A DNA stretch of 64,000 nucleotides, taken from positions 1-64,000 of the forward strand of contig JAFDVU010000009.1 of the NCBI GenBank assembly GCA_018268835.1, written 5' to 3'. Source of the DNA: Acidobacteriota bacterium. GTDB taxonomy: Bacteria; Acidobacteriota; Terriglobia; Bryobacterales; Bryobacteraceae. This document shows positions 27,391 to 35,100 of the stretch, piece after piece. The notes beneath the pieces were generated by a model. That model saw nothing but the letters and a program-made list of their open reading frames with translations. It ran no database searches and was not told the DNA's origin. The position numbers were made by a program, and so were the translations under genes. Within the stretch, counting starts at the first letter, position 1. Every line of letters starts with the position of its first letter.

Positions 27391-27763
27391 TGGGAGTCCA
27401 ATAACTTTCGGCATCGGCAAGCCCCTTACCCGATACAGTCTTGTTTGATTCCGCCGCCGGCGGCAGCATGTCAGTGGTCCCATGCCAGTTTTAAACTTCA
27501 CGCTCGAAGACGCGGCAGATGTGCCCCGCTCTCCGGCTTCATGGCCTGGGAACCCCCTCGGATATCGCGGCCGGACCTGCAGCCATTACCTCACCCTTTC
27601 CTTTCTTTTGACCATCACAATCCGCCCCTTTCCCGCCTTCCCGCCCGGCCGCCTCGTTATGCCGGCCGCCGCTTAGGCTTCGTTAGCCTTCGCGGCGGTC
27701 GCGTTCTTTCAGCCCTCCCGGACTCCCCACGGTTCAGCCTTTCAATGGCGCTATGATGTCCGC
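27391..27763. other. Intergenic stretch of 373 bases with a strong hairpin
   Basis: No convincing gene is present; short open frames here have Pro/Arg-rich, low-information products. It holds a GCCGCCGGCGGC palindrome near 27450 and the long hairpin at 27664-27700. Confidence 0.6.
27664..27700. terminator. Long GC-rich hairpin
   Basis: CCGCCGC pairs with GCGGCGG and an inner AGGCT pairs with AGCCT around a TCGTT loop. A two-base internal mismatch separates the stems, and one G-T and one G-C pair extend the outer stem. The following GCGTTCTTTC is only weakly T-rich. It may terminate the GT2 transcript or be a structured leader of the NIPSNAP gene. Confidence 0.35.
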
Positions 27764-28540
27764 ATGATCCTCGACCGCCGCCGGTTTCTGGGCGGGCTCC
27801 CCGCCCTGCTACCCGCAACCGCCGCCGCTGCCGCCGAGCAGACCCCGCGCACCCGTTTCTACCTGCTGGAACAGTTCTATCTGCAGCAGGGAACGCAACC
27901 AACCCGCATCCACGACTTCTTCTCCAAGGCCTTCATCCCGGTAGTCGGGAAGATCCACAAGGGTCCAATGATCTTCCTCGATGCCGTGTTCGCCGAGCGA
28001 CTGCCCCAGGTCGCCGTGATCTTCGGGCTCTCCAGCGTGGACGAAGTCTGGTCGCTGTCGAAGACCATGTTTGCCAACCCGGAGTTCCTCGGCGCGTACC
28101 AGGAGTGGGAAGCCGGCGAACCGCCGTACCTCTCCACCAGTTCCACGCTGCTCGAAGCCACCGATTTCTCGCCGGAAATCGCCATCCCGGAAAAGCCCGG
28201 CGTCCCGCGCTACTTCGAACTGCGCGTCTACCACTCGCAGACCAACCGCCAGCTCCGGTTTCTTCTGCAACGCTTCTCCGGCGCCGAGATCAGCATCTTC
28301 CACCGCTCCGGCGTGCATCCCCTCTTCTACAGCACCACGGTGTTTGGCGATCTGCGGCCCAATCTCACCTACCTCATACCGTTCGATACCCTGGCCGCGC
28401 GCGAGAAAGCCTGGGCCGCCTTCTCCGCGGATCCGGAGTGGGTGAAGGTGCGCCGCGAATCCATCGAGCGCGGCGGCCAGTTGACCCCCACGCAACAGGT
28501 CTCGCTCTATAAGGCGACCGCCTACTCGCCCATCCGATGA
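27764..28540 (+). CDS. NIPSNAP-family protein with export signal
   Basis: The 258-residue protein starts with a twin-arginine-type leader (DRRRFLGGLPALLPATAAAAA). Two related ferredoxin-like NIPSNAP domains follow, the first around FYLLEQFYLQQGTQPTRIHDF and the second around YFELRVYHSQTNRQLRFLLQ. The function of NIPSNAP proteins is not settled. In Acidobacteriota such exported copies are frequent. It stands alone, ending 4 bases from the convergent hypothetical gene. Confidence 0.8.
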   Translation: MILDRRRFLGGLPALLPATAAAAAEQTPRTRFYLLEQFYLQQGTQPTRIHDFFSKAFIPVVGKIHKGPMIFLDAVFAERLPQVAVIFGLSSVDEVWSLSKTMFANPEFLGAYQEWEAGEPPYLSTSSTLLEATDFSPEIAIPEKPGVPRYFELRVYHSQTNRQLRFLLQRFSGAEISIFHRSGVHPLFYSTTVFGDLRPNLTYLIPFDTLAAREKAWAAFSADPEWVKVRRESIERGGQLTPTQQVSLYKATAYSPIR

Positions 28541-28544
28541 GCGG

Positions 28545-29015
28545 CTACGTTTTGTCCGGTACCGGTGACAGGCTGAGCGCGATCTTCTTCGCCGTCTCCT
28601 CCGGGATGCTCGGCAGCACGACCACATGGCAACTGCACGTCCCGGCCTTGTTCGGCACGCTGGAACTCCACGCGCTGGTCTCGTCCGGCGTGCGCGCTGC
28701 GCGGTCCTGGTAGAAGACACGGCCGGCGCTGTTCTCGTACATCCTTTCTTTGGGGATTCCGATGGACTTCACCAGCCCCGGGCTGAGCGGTCTGAACTCC
28801 TGCCCTGGCTGGCTGGTCACCACCGCGATCGCCGTGGTGGAATCGTGGAACACTGCGGCGCCGCTGTTTTCGCCGAAGGGAACCCACTCCGGCGGCACCG
28901 CGATCTGGCAGGTGGCCTTGGCGTCTTTGACGACCTTCCAACTCGGGGGCACGGTCTGCCCCAGGGCCGGCGCGCTGCATAAGAGAACCAGAGCGGTAAC
29001 TGCGCATTCTCTCAT
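28545..29015 (-). CDS. Hypothetical secreted protein
   Basis: I do not recognise the family. The 156-residue product has a signal peptide (MRECAVTALVLLCSAPALG) and a mature part with a beta-rich start (WKVVKDAKATCQIAVPPEW) and three cysteines, including CSCH near residue 130. The PPEW and GAAVFHDSTTAIAVVTS stretch resembles small periplasmic proteins with a PsbP/Mog1-like sandwich, but this is a weak impression. It is 51 bases from the end of the gluconate-dehydrogenase-like gene. Confidence 0.6.
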   Translation of the reverse strand: MRECAVTALVLLCSAPALGQTVPPSWKVVKDAKATCQIAVPPEWVPFGENSGAAVFHDSTTAIAVVTSQPGQEFRPLSPGLVKSIGIPKERMYENSAGRVFYQDRAARTPDETSAWSSSVPNKAGTCSCHVVVLPSIPEETAKKIALSLSPVPDKT

Positions 29016-29066
29016 GGCCGGAGTGTAGCGCCGGCCGCGCCCGTCTACAAGGCCCCCGCTATCCTC

Positions 29067-29714
29067 CTAACCCTCCCACGGTTTCACTTCTCCGCCCACC
29101 CCCTTGTAGCCGTTCTTCATGCGCTCTTCGATCACCGCCCACACCTTGGGGTCGCAGCCCTTCCACTCGGCGACCGCGCGGTTGCCCAGATACGGCAGGT
29201 CCGCGACCCCCACCTTGCTCGAGAAGAACCCGCTCACCGTCAGATCGCGGAAATGATTGAACCACTCCACCCAGCGGTGGTCCTCGGGCGCGGCTTTTGC
29301 CGGCCACGCCACCCGGTCCAGAATCTGCGCCTGCTGCGCGGGCGCCGCCGCGGCGAATGCCCTGCCGAACAGGCGCTGCGATTCGGAATCCACCCACATC
29401 ACCCCGCCCAGCACCTGTGACAGCAACAGGTCGTTGCCGTCCTCCGTGCGCCGGAAATCCAGCCAGTCGTCGATGAACTCCGGCACGCCGGCCGCGGTCG
29501 CGCTCCCGCTGCGCTCATCGGCGGGAATGATCAGGTCGCACAGGACCCGCACCGTGCGCCACTGGCGCTCGTCGAAGACCTTGCGCTTGTATACCGCGGA
29601 TTTGGCCGCGGCGGCGGCTGGCGCCGCGTGTTCGTGCGCGGCCTGCGCCTCGGCTTCGGCAACGGCCGGCGCGGCGCTCAGTATCTGGATCAGACTGCGG
29701 CGGGTGACGTCCAT
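29067..29714 (-). CDS. Gluconate 2-dehydrogenase subunit 3-like protein
   Basis: The 215-residue protein has a TRRSLIQILSAAPAVAEA leader, a His/Ala-rich linker, then the subunit 3 domain with LCDLIIPADERSGSATAAG and EFIDDWLDF. This small subunit partners a GMC flavoprotein and carries it through the Tat pathway in known gluconate and alcohol dehydrogenases. The ATG is 8 bases after the GMC stop, so the two form an operon. The third, cytochrome c subunit of such complexes is not adjacent. Confidence 0.85.
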   Translation of the reverse strand: MDVTRRSLIQILSAAPAVAEAEAQAAHEHAAPAAAAAKSAVYKRKVFDERQWRTVRVLCDLIIPADERSGSATAAGVPEFIDDWLDFRRTEDGNDLLLSQVLGGVMWVDSESQRLFGRAFAAAAPAQQAQILDRVAWPAKAAPEDHRWVEWFNHFRDLTVSGFFSSKVGVADLPYLGNRAVAEWKGCDPKVWAVIEERMKNGYKGVGGEVKPWEG

Positions 29715-29722
29715 GGCTCCTC

Positions 29723-31429
29723 CTACAGGTTCCTCTTCTTGATCTGGTCGGCGATGTAATCGCTCGTGCGCCAGCCCAGCGCCGTGATGCTCAGGGTCGG
29801 GTTCTTGTCCGCGTTGCTGGCGAACGGCGCTGCGTCGGTGATGAACAGGTTCTTGCAGTCCCACGCCTGGCACCACTGGTTCAGCACGCTGGTCTTGGGA
29901 TTGTCCCCCATCTTGGTGGCGCCCACCTCGTGGATGATCTCCCCGCCCCGCGCGATGCCGCCGCGCGTCGGGTTGCCCGATCTGCCCGTCACCTTGCCGC
30001 CCGCCGCGGTGATGATCTCCTCGAAGGTGGCCTGCATGTGTTTGGCCTGGTTGATCTCGTCGTCGCTGAACTTGAAGTGGAAGCGCAGCACCGGGATGCC
30101 CCACTGATCCACCACGTTGGGATCGAGCTCGCAGTAGCTGTCCTCGTTGGGGATCATCTCGCCACGTCCCGCGAAGTGCACGCTCGCGCCGTAGATGCGC
30201 CGCAGGTCGCTCTTCAGGCTCTTGCCGTATCCGCCCCCCAGCAGCCGGTGCGATCCGCCCAGAATGCCCGCTCCCGGCATGCCGCGTCCGCCGCCGATCT
30301 CGATGTGGTACCCGCGCGCGAAGTTCAGCTTCCCCGCCTTCTGCTCCTTGTACAGCCACCACGGCATATAGAGGTGCATGCCGCCCACGCCGTCTTCGTT
30401 GGCCGGCGGCAGATCTTCCAGAATCGGCAGGTAACCGCTCACGCTGCTTCCCACCGTGTCCATGATGTACTTGCCGACCAGCCCCGTGGAATTGGCCATC
30501 CCGTTGGGGAACAGCGTGCTTTTCGAATTCAGCAGGATGCGCGCCGTCTCGCAGCAACTCGCCGCCAGCACCACCACCCGCGCGTTCACCGTCACTTCCG
30601 CCCGCGTCTTCTTGTCGATGTAGGACACGCCCGTGGCCCGCCCGTCCTTGCCCGCCACCACCTCCCGCACCATCGCGTCCGTGCGCAGTTCCAGGTTGCC
30701 GGTCTTCATCGCCGGGGCGATGTGCACGCCGGGCGACGCGAAGTTGGCGTTCACCGCGCAGGCGCGCCCGCATTCGGCGCAGTAGTGGCACGAGGGACGC
30801 CCGTGCAGCGGACGCGTCAGGATCGCCAGCCGCGAAGGCACGCACGGAATCTTCAGCTTGTCGCTGGCCTTCTTGATGACTTTTTCGTACCCGCGCGGCG
30901 CCGGCGGCGGCAGGAACTTTCCGTCCGGCGTGTTCTCCAGCCCCTCCTGCGATCCGAACACCCCGATCAGTTCCTCGGCTTTGTCGTAGTAGGGCGCCAG
31001 ATCTTCATACGTGATCGGCCAGTCGAATCCCTTCCCGTCGCGGCTGTACGGCTTGAAGTCGTACGGACCCATGCGCAGCGAAATGCGCCCGTAGTGGTTG
31101 GTGCGCCCGCCCAGCATGCGCGCCCGCCACCACATGAATTCGTTCCCCGGCGCCGTGGTATACGGCTCGCCCGGCACTTGCCAGCCGCCTACCAGCGTGG
31201 CGTCGTAGTACCCGAAAGGCTTCTCCTTCGAGCCGGCGGCGCGATGCGGCGCGTCGTAATTCCACTTGAACATATCGCTCTGCGTCGCCGTGTTGTAGTT
31301 GCCTCCGGCTTCGAGCATGCACACCTTGGCTCCGGCGAGCGTCAGCACGTGCGCGGCGATGCCTCCTCCCGCACCGGAACCGACCACCACCACGTCGTAT
31401 GTTTTCGTACTGGGTTTGATTTGCGGCAT
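29723..31429 (-). CDS. GMC-family FAD oxidoreductase
   Basis: The 568-residue flavoprotein has the FAD dinucleotide motif VVVGSGAGGGIAAHVL, LEAGGNYN and ARMLGGRTNHYGRISLRMG. A cysteine-rich stretch CHYCAECGRAC (about residue 215) follows, and the C-terminal FITDAAPFASNADKNPTLSI comes from the GMC substrate domain. No leader of its own is visible, so export probably relies on the Tat leader of its partner. It likely oxidises a sugar or polyol in the periplasm and passes electrons to a cytochrome. Whether that is linked to the cytochromes at 47-54 kb is unknown. Confidence 0.88.
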   Translation of the reverse strand: MPQIKPSTKTYDVVVVGSGAGGGIAAHVLTLAGAKVCMLEAGGNYNTATQSDMFKWNYDAPHRAAGSKEKPFGYYDATLVGGWQVPGEPYTTAPGNEFMWWRARMLGGRTNHYGRISLRMGPYDFKPYSRDGKGFDWPITYEDLAPYYDKAEELIGVFGSQEGLENTPDGKFLPPPAPRGYEKVIKKASDKLKIPCVPSRLAILTRPLHGRPSCHYCAECGRACAVNANFASPGVHIAPAMKTGNLELRTDAMVREVVAGKDGRATGVSYIDKKTRAEVTVNARVVVLAASCCETARILLNSKSTLFPNGMANSTGLVGKYIMDTVGSSVSGYLPILEDLPPANEDGVGGMHLYMPWWLYKEQKAGKLNFARGYHIEIGGGRGMPGAGILGGSHRLLGGGYGKSLKSDLRRIYGASVHFAGRGEMIPNEDSYCELDPNVVDQWGIPVLRFHFKFSDDEINQAKHMQATFEEIITAAGGKVTGRSGNPTRGGIARGGEIIHEVGATKMGDNPKTSVLNQWCQAWDCKNLFITDAAPFASNADKNPTLSITALGWRTSDYIADQIKKRNL

Positions 31430-31609
31430 TGTCCCCCTCGGGTCTCCACTATTCTATCCCCGCCGCCCCCCGCCTCTCTGCGGAAACACAGTATGACCAT
31501 CGTTCTGAATTCTTGCGGCAGACCGGTCCGCCGCAGGCGGCGTGCCGCCCTGCCAAGGGCTCGCGCGCGGCGCCGCTTCGCGCTAGGCTGATTCGCGGAG
31601 GTGCCCCTG

Positions 31610-32149
31610 ATGCGCTTCTTTTCCGTCGCGATCGCCTTCGCGCTGCTCCTCACCCTGGCGCCGGCACAGGAACAGGGTAACGGACGCAGACCCGACGTCC
31701 CCTACGTACCCACGCCCGACGATGTCGTGCAGGGCATGCTCAAACTGGCCAACGTGCAGAAGACCGACACGGTCTACGACCTCGGCTGCGGCGACGGCCG
31801 CATCGTCATCACCGCCGCGAAGCTCTTCGGTGCGCACGGCGTGGGCGTGGACATCAACCCGGAACGAATCGGCGAAGCCCGCGCCAATGCGAAACAGGCG
31901 GGAGTCGAGAACCTGGTCCGCTTCGTCGAAGCCGACCTCTTCGAGGCCGACATTAAAGACGCCACTGTAGTCACGCTCTACCTGCTGCCCAGCGTGAATT
32001 TGAAGCTGCGCCCCAAGCTGCTGGCCGACCTCAAGCCCGGTACCCGCGTGGTCTCCCACGCCTTCGACATGGGTGACTGGCAGCCGGAGAAAACCGACGA
32101 AATCGACGGGCGGAGGCTCTACTTCTGGACCATCCCCGAAAAGAAGTAA
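31610..32149 (+). CDS. Small SAM-dependent methyltransferase with signal peptide
   Basis: The 179-residue protein has a canonical export signal (MRFFSVAIAFALLLTLAPAQ). A compact class I methyltransferase domain follows: VYDLGCGDGRIVITAAKLFG, VGVDINPERIGEARANAK, FVEADLFEADIKDATVV and YLLPSVNLKLRPKL. The layout fits lysine-methyltransferase-like proteins. A SAM enzyme outside the cytoplasm would lack cofactor, so the signal may act as a membrane anchor instead. GGAGGTG precedes the ATG at 31610; a GTG at 31601 is part of that ribosome site. Confidence 0.8.
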   Translation: MRFFSVAIAFALLLTLAPAQEQGNGRRPDVPYVPTPDDVVQGMLKLANVQKTDTVYDLGCGDGRIVITAAKLFGAHGVGVDINPERIGEARANAKQAGVENLVRFVEADLFEADIKDATVVTLYLLPSVNLKLRPKLLADLKPGTRVVSHAFDMGDWQPEKTDEIDGRRLYFWTIPEKK

Positions 32150-32165
32150 CCCCGCCGCGGCCGGG

Positions 32166-32885
32166 TTACACTTCGATCGGGAATTGCGGCGCGCGCGATT
32201 TCGGCTCGACCGCGCGCGCTTCCGCGAGGAACTTCACAAACGGCGCGATGGCCCGGAAACGCGTCGCGATCTCCCCGAACAGCTCGCCCGAAGTGGCTAA
32301 TTCCGGCGCCAGTTCCACGTAGAGAATGAAGCGCTTGTAGCGCAACAGATCGGCCGACGGATGGTCCGCCGGAAAGCCCTTGGGCACGCGCGTCAACTGC
32401 TCCCCCTGGAGTTCGCCCAGCAGCGTGCGCACCGCCTTGGCGCGCAACAGACGGCGCAGTTCCTCGTGCCGTTCCGCGATCCGCTGCCGCATCGCCATCA
32501 GCAACTCCGCGTCCGGCATGTAGACCCCGCCGCCGATTGCCACCTCTTTATGCGATACCGCGCAGTAGAACCCGCCGGTGCCGTGCCCCGAGCCGCCGCG
32601 GCGGAAGAAACTGGCCGCGATGTGGTCCTTGTACGGCGTCTTGTCGTTGCTGAACCGCGTGTCGCGGTAGATCCGGTAGATAGCCTTGTCCGGATCGGTG
32701 ACGTAGTCCGGCGCGAACTTCTTCAGCTCGCCGTTGAGCGCTTCCACCAGCTCGCGCATGGGCTGCTTCAGACGGGTCTCGAAGATCTCCTTGCGCGGCT
32801 GGAACCACTCCCTGCGGTTGTTGCGCATGAGCTTCGCGAAGAATTCGATTCCCTCCGGCGGGAATCCGGCAAATCCGCGCTTCAC
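32166..32885 (-). CDS. DUF2461 family protein
   Basis: The 239-residue protein matches DUF2461/TIGR02453. It has FFAKLMRNNRREWFQPRKE at the N-terminus, then the signature YRIYRDTRFSNDKTPYKDHI, GGFYCAVSHKEVAIGGGVY and WP-less C-terminal half. The function is unknown; no catalytic residues can be named. It is divergent from murB with only 24 bases between the starts, so their promoters must overlap the genes or each other. Confidence 0.85.
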   Translation of the reverse strand: MKRGFAGFPPEGIEFFAKLMRNNRREWFQPRKEIFETRLKQPMRELVEALNGELKKFAPDYVTDPDKAIYRIYRDTRFSNDKTPYKDHIAASFFRRGGSGHGTGGFYCAVSHKEVAIGGGVYMPDAELLMAMRQRIAERHEELRRLLRAKAVRTLLGELQGEQLTRVPKGFPADHPSADLLRYKRFILYVELAPELATSGELFGEIATRFRAIAPFVKFLAEARAVEPKSRAPQFPIEV

Positions 32886-32909
32886 GTCCCCTGCCTCCTA
32901 TAATTGAAG

Positions 32910-33875
32910 ATGATGCCGACCACCGAAGAGGCGCAACTGCGTCTCGCCGGAATTCCCAATGTTACCGTTTCCCACGGCGCGCCGCTGTCGGGATACACCC
33001 GGTTCGGAATCGGCGGTCCCGCCGACCTGTTCGCCGAGACCGCTTCGCCCGAGGCCTTCGCCGCCGCCCTCACCGCCGCGCGCGACGCCCGCATCCCGGT
33101 CACCGTCATCGGCGGCGGCACCAACCTGATCGTCTCCGACGAAGGCTTCCGTGGACTCGTGCTGCGCTTCAATGCCGCCGGCATCCGCGCCCACGGCTCC
33201 CTGGTCACCGCCGATTCCGGCGCCGTCCTTCAGGATCTGGTCGATTTCGCCAACCACCGCGGGCTCGCCGGGCTCGAAACCCTCGCCGGGATCCCCGGTT
33301 GGACCGGCGCCGCGGTGTACGGCAACGCCGGCGCCTACGGCCACTCCATCGGAGAACGCGTCGCCGGCGTGCGTTTCTTCGACGGCGAACGCATCCGCGT
33401 CTTCGACCGGTCCCAGTGCGAGTTCCACTACCGCGAGAGCGTCTTTAAGCGCCACAAGGATTGGGTGATCTTCTCGGCGGACCTGGCGCTGACCCCCGGC
33501 GACGCCGCCGCGCTCGCCGCCGCCTCCGCCGACATCCTGCGCGTCCGCAACGCCAAGTTCCCGCCCACCATGAAGTGCGCCGGAAGCATCTTCAAGAATT
33601 TCCTGCTGCGCGACCTTCCCCCGGACGTGGCCGCGCAGGTGCCCGCCGAAGTCGTGCGCGAAGGCAAGGTGCCCGCCGCCTGGTTCCTCGAACAGGTCGG
33701 CGCCAAGGGCGCGCGCCGCGGCGATATCCAGGTAGCGGACTATCACGCCAACCTCATCTACAACGACGGCGCGGGTACCGCGCGCGACCTCCGCGGCCTC
33801 ATCGCCGACCTCAAACAGCGCGTCCGCGCGCGCTTCGGCATCGACGTCGAAGAGGAGGTGCAGTACGTGGGTTAG
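32910..33875 (+). CDS. murB: UDP-N-acetylmuramate dehydrogenase
   Basis: MurB reduces UDP-GlcNAc-enolpyruvate to UDP-MurNAc with NADPH and FAD in peptidoglycan synthesis. The FAD domain shows YTRFGIGGPADLFAE and VIGGGTNLIVSDEGFRG. The GIPGWTGAAVYGNAGAYG loop, YRESVFKRH, and the catalytic-serine region CAGSIFKNF (about residue 225) follow, then QVGAKGARRGDIQVADYHAN. The start could be TTG at 32904 or ATG at 32910 or 32913. The ankyrin gene begins 4 bases after its stop. Confidence 0.93.
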   Translation: MMPTTEEAQLRLAGIPNVTVSHGAPLSGYTRFGIGGPADLFAETASPEAFAAALTAARDARIPVTVIGGGTNLIVSDEGFRGLVLRFNAAGIRAHGSLVTADSGAVLQDLVDFANHRGLAGLETLAGIPGWTGAAVYGNAGAYGHSIGERVAGVRFFDGERIRVFDRSQCEFHYRESVFKRHKDWVIFSADLALTPGDAAALAAASADILRVRNAKFPPTMKCAGSIFKNFLLRDLPPDVAAQVPAEVVREGKVPAAWFLEQVGAKGARRGDIQVADYHANLIYNDGAGTARDLRGLIADLKQRVRARFGIDVEEEVQYVG

Positions 33876-33879
33876 GTGG

Positions 33880-35070
33880 ATGCTGGCGGCCGCGCTGGCC
33901 GGCGGGCTCTTCGCCGCCGACCTGCGCGACGCAATCCAATCCGGCAGCCTGGACCAGGTGAAAACCGCCATCGCGCAGGGCGCCGACGTGAACGCGCGCG
34001 ACCCCATGGGCGCCACACCCCTGCACGATGCCGTGTGGAACGGCAACCGCGAGATCACCCTCTACCTCATCGAGCACGGCGCCAGAATCAACGCGCCGCA
34101 CGCCGAGGGCGGCTCCCAGCCCTTGGCCTACGCCTGCATCAAGAACGACATCGCCATGGTCGAACTGCTGCTCGCCCATGGCGCCGACCTCAAGGCTGCG
34201 GACCTTTCCGGCGAGACGCCCCTCCAGGTGGCCGTGTCGCGCGGCTACCGGCAGCTTGCCGAACTGCTGATCGCGCGCGGCGCCGACGTGAACCTGCGCG
34301 ATAAATCCGGCGCCGCGCCCATCGACGAGGCCGCCGGCCGCGGGTACGCCGGCATCGCCCAGGTGCTGCTCACCCACGGCGCCCGCGCCGGCGAGGAGAA
34401 TCCCCTGACCGGCGCCACCCCGCTCAACGAAGCCGCCCGCCGGGGACATAAAGAGGTGGTCGCCCTGCTGATCGCCCACGGCGCCGACCCCGCCCGCCGC
34501 GACCGCTCCGGCATGACCCCGCTCGAAAACGCCGCCCGCGGCCGCTACACCGACGTCGTGGACCTCCTGCTCCAGCCCGGCAGCCCGGCCGTCGCGCAGG
34601 CCGGGCAACTGCTCATCGAGGCCGCTATAAAGGGCCAGACCGATATCGCCGATCTATTGCTTGCCAAGGGTGTTCGAGTTGACGCGCGCGACCAGACCGG
34701 AGCCACCGCCCTGCACCAGGCGGCCCTCAAAGGCAATACCGCCGTGGCGCGGTTGCTGCTCGATCGCGGCGCGCCCGTCGATGCCCGCGATAACGATGGC
34801 GCCACTCCGCTGCACAACGCCGCGGTGGCCGGCAAGGGCGAGGTCGCCGCTCTGCTGCTGGATCGCGGCGCCAACATCGAAGCCCGCGATACCGACACCG
34901 GCGCGACCCCGCTCTACCAGGCCGCCGCTTGGGGCCGTAACGCGATGGTGGAGCTTCTGCTCGCCCGCGGCGCCAACCCCAATACCCGCAATAAGGCCGG
35001 GGTCACGCCCGCCGAAGCCGCTGAAAAGAACGGCTTCCCCGAAACCGCGCAACTCCTCCGCAAGCACTGA
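33880..35070 (+). CDS. Ankyrin-repeat protein
   Basis: The 396-residue protein has a short hydrophobic start (MLAAALAGGLFA) that may be a signal peptide, then about eleven ankyrin repeats of 33 residues (for example GATPLHDAVWNGNREITLYL and GATALHQAALKGNTAVARLL). One interruption near residue 225 (QPGSPAVAQAGQ) splits the array. Such arrays bind other proteins; the partner is unknown. It follows murB by 4 bases and probably shares its transcript. Confidence 0.88.
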   Translation: MLAAALAGGLFAADLRDAIQSGSLDQVKTAIAQGADVNARDPMGATPLHDAVWNGNREITLYLIEHGARINAPHAEGGSQPLAYACIKNDIAMVELLLAHGADLKAADLSGETPLQVAVSRGYRQLAELLIARGADVNLRDKSGAAPIDEAAGRGYAGIAQVLLTHGARAGEENPLTGATPLNEAARRGHKEVVALLIAHGADPARRDRSGMTPLENAARGRYTDVVDLLLQPGSPAVAQAGQLLIEAAIKGQTDIADLLLAKGVRVDARDQTGATALHQAALKGNTAVARLLLDRGAPVDARDNDGATPLHNAAVAGKGEVAALLLDRGANIEARDTDTGATPLYQAAAWGRNAMVELLLARGANPNTRNKAGVTPAEAAEKNGFPETAQLLRKH

Positions 35071-35100
35071 CCTCCCAAGCTCGCGGCGTATCTCCGTCAC

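Noticed and set aside
27445-27756. Possible gene in the 373-base gap
   Set aside because: The composition is like non-coding GC-rich DNA, and the strong hairpin lies within it.
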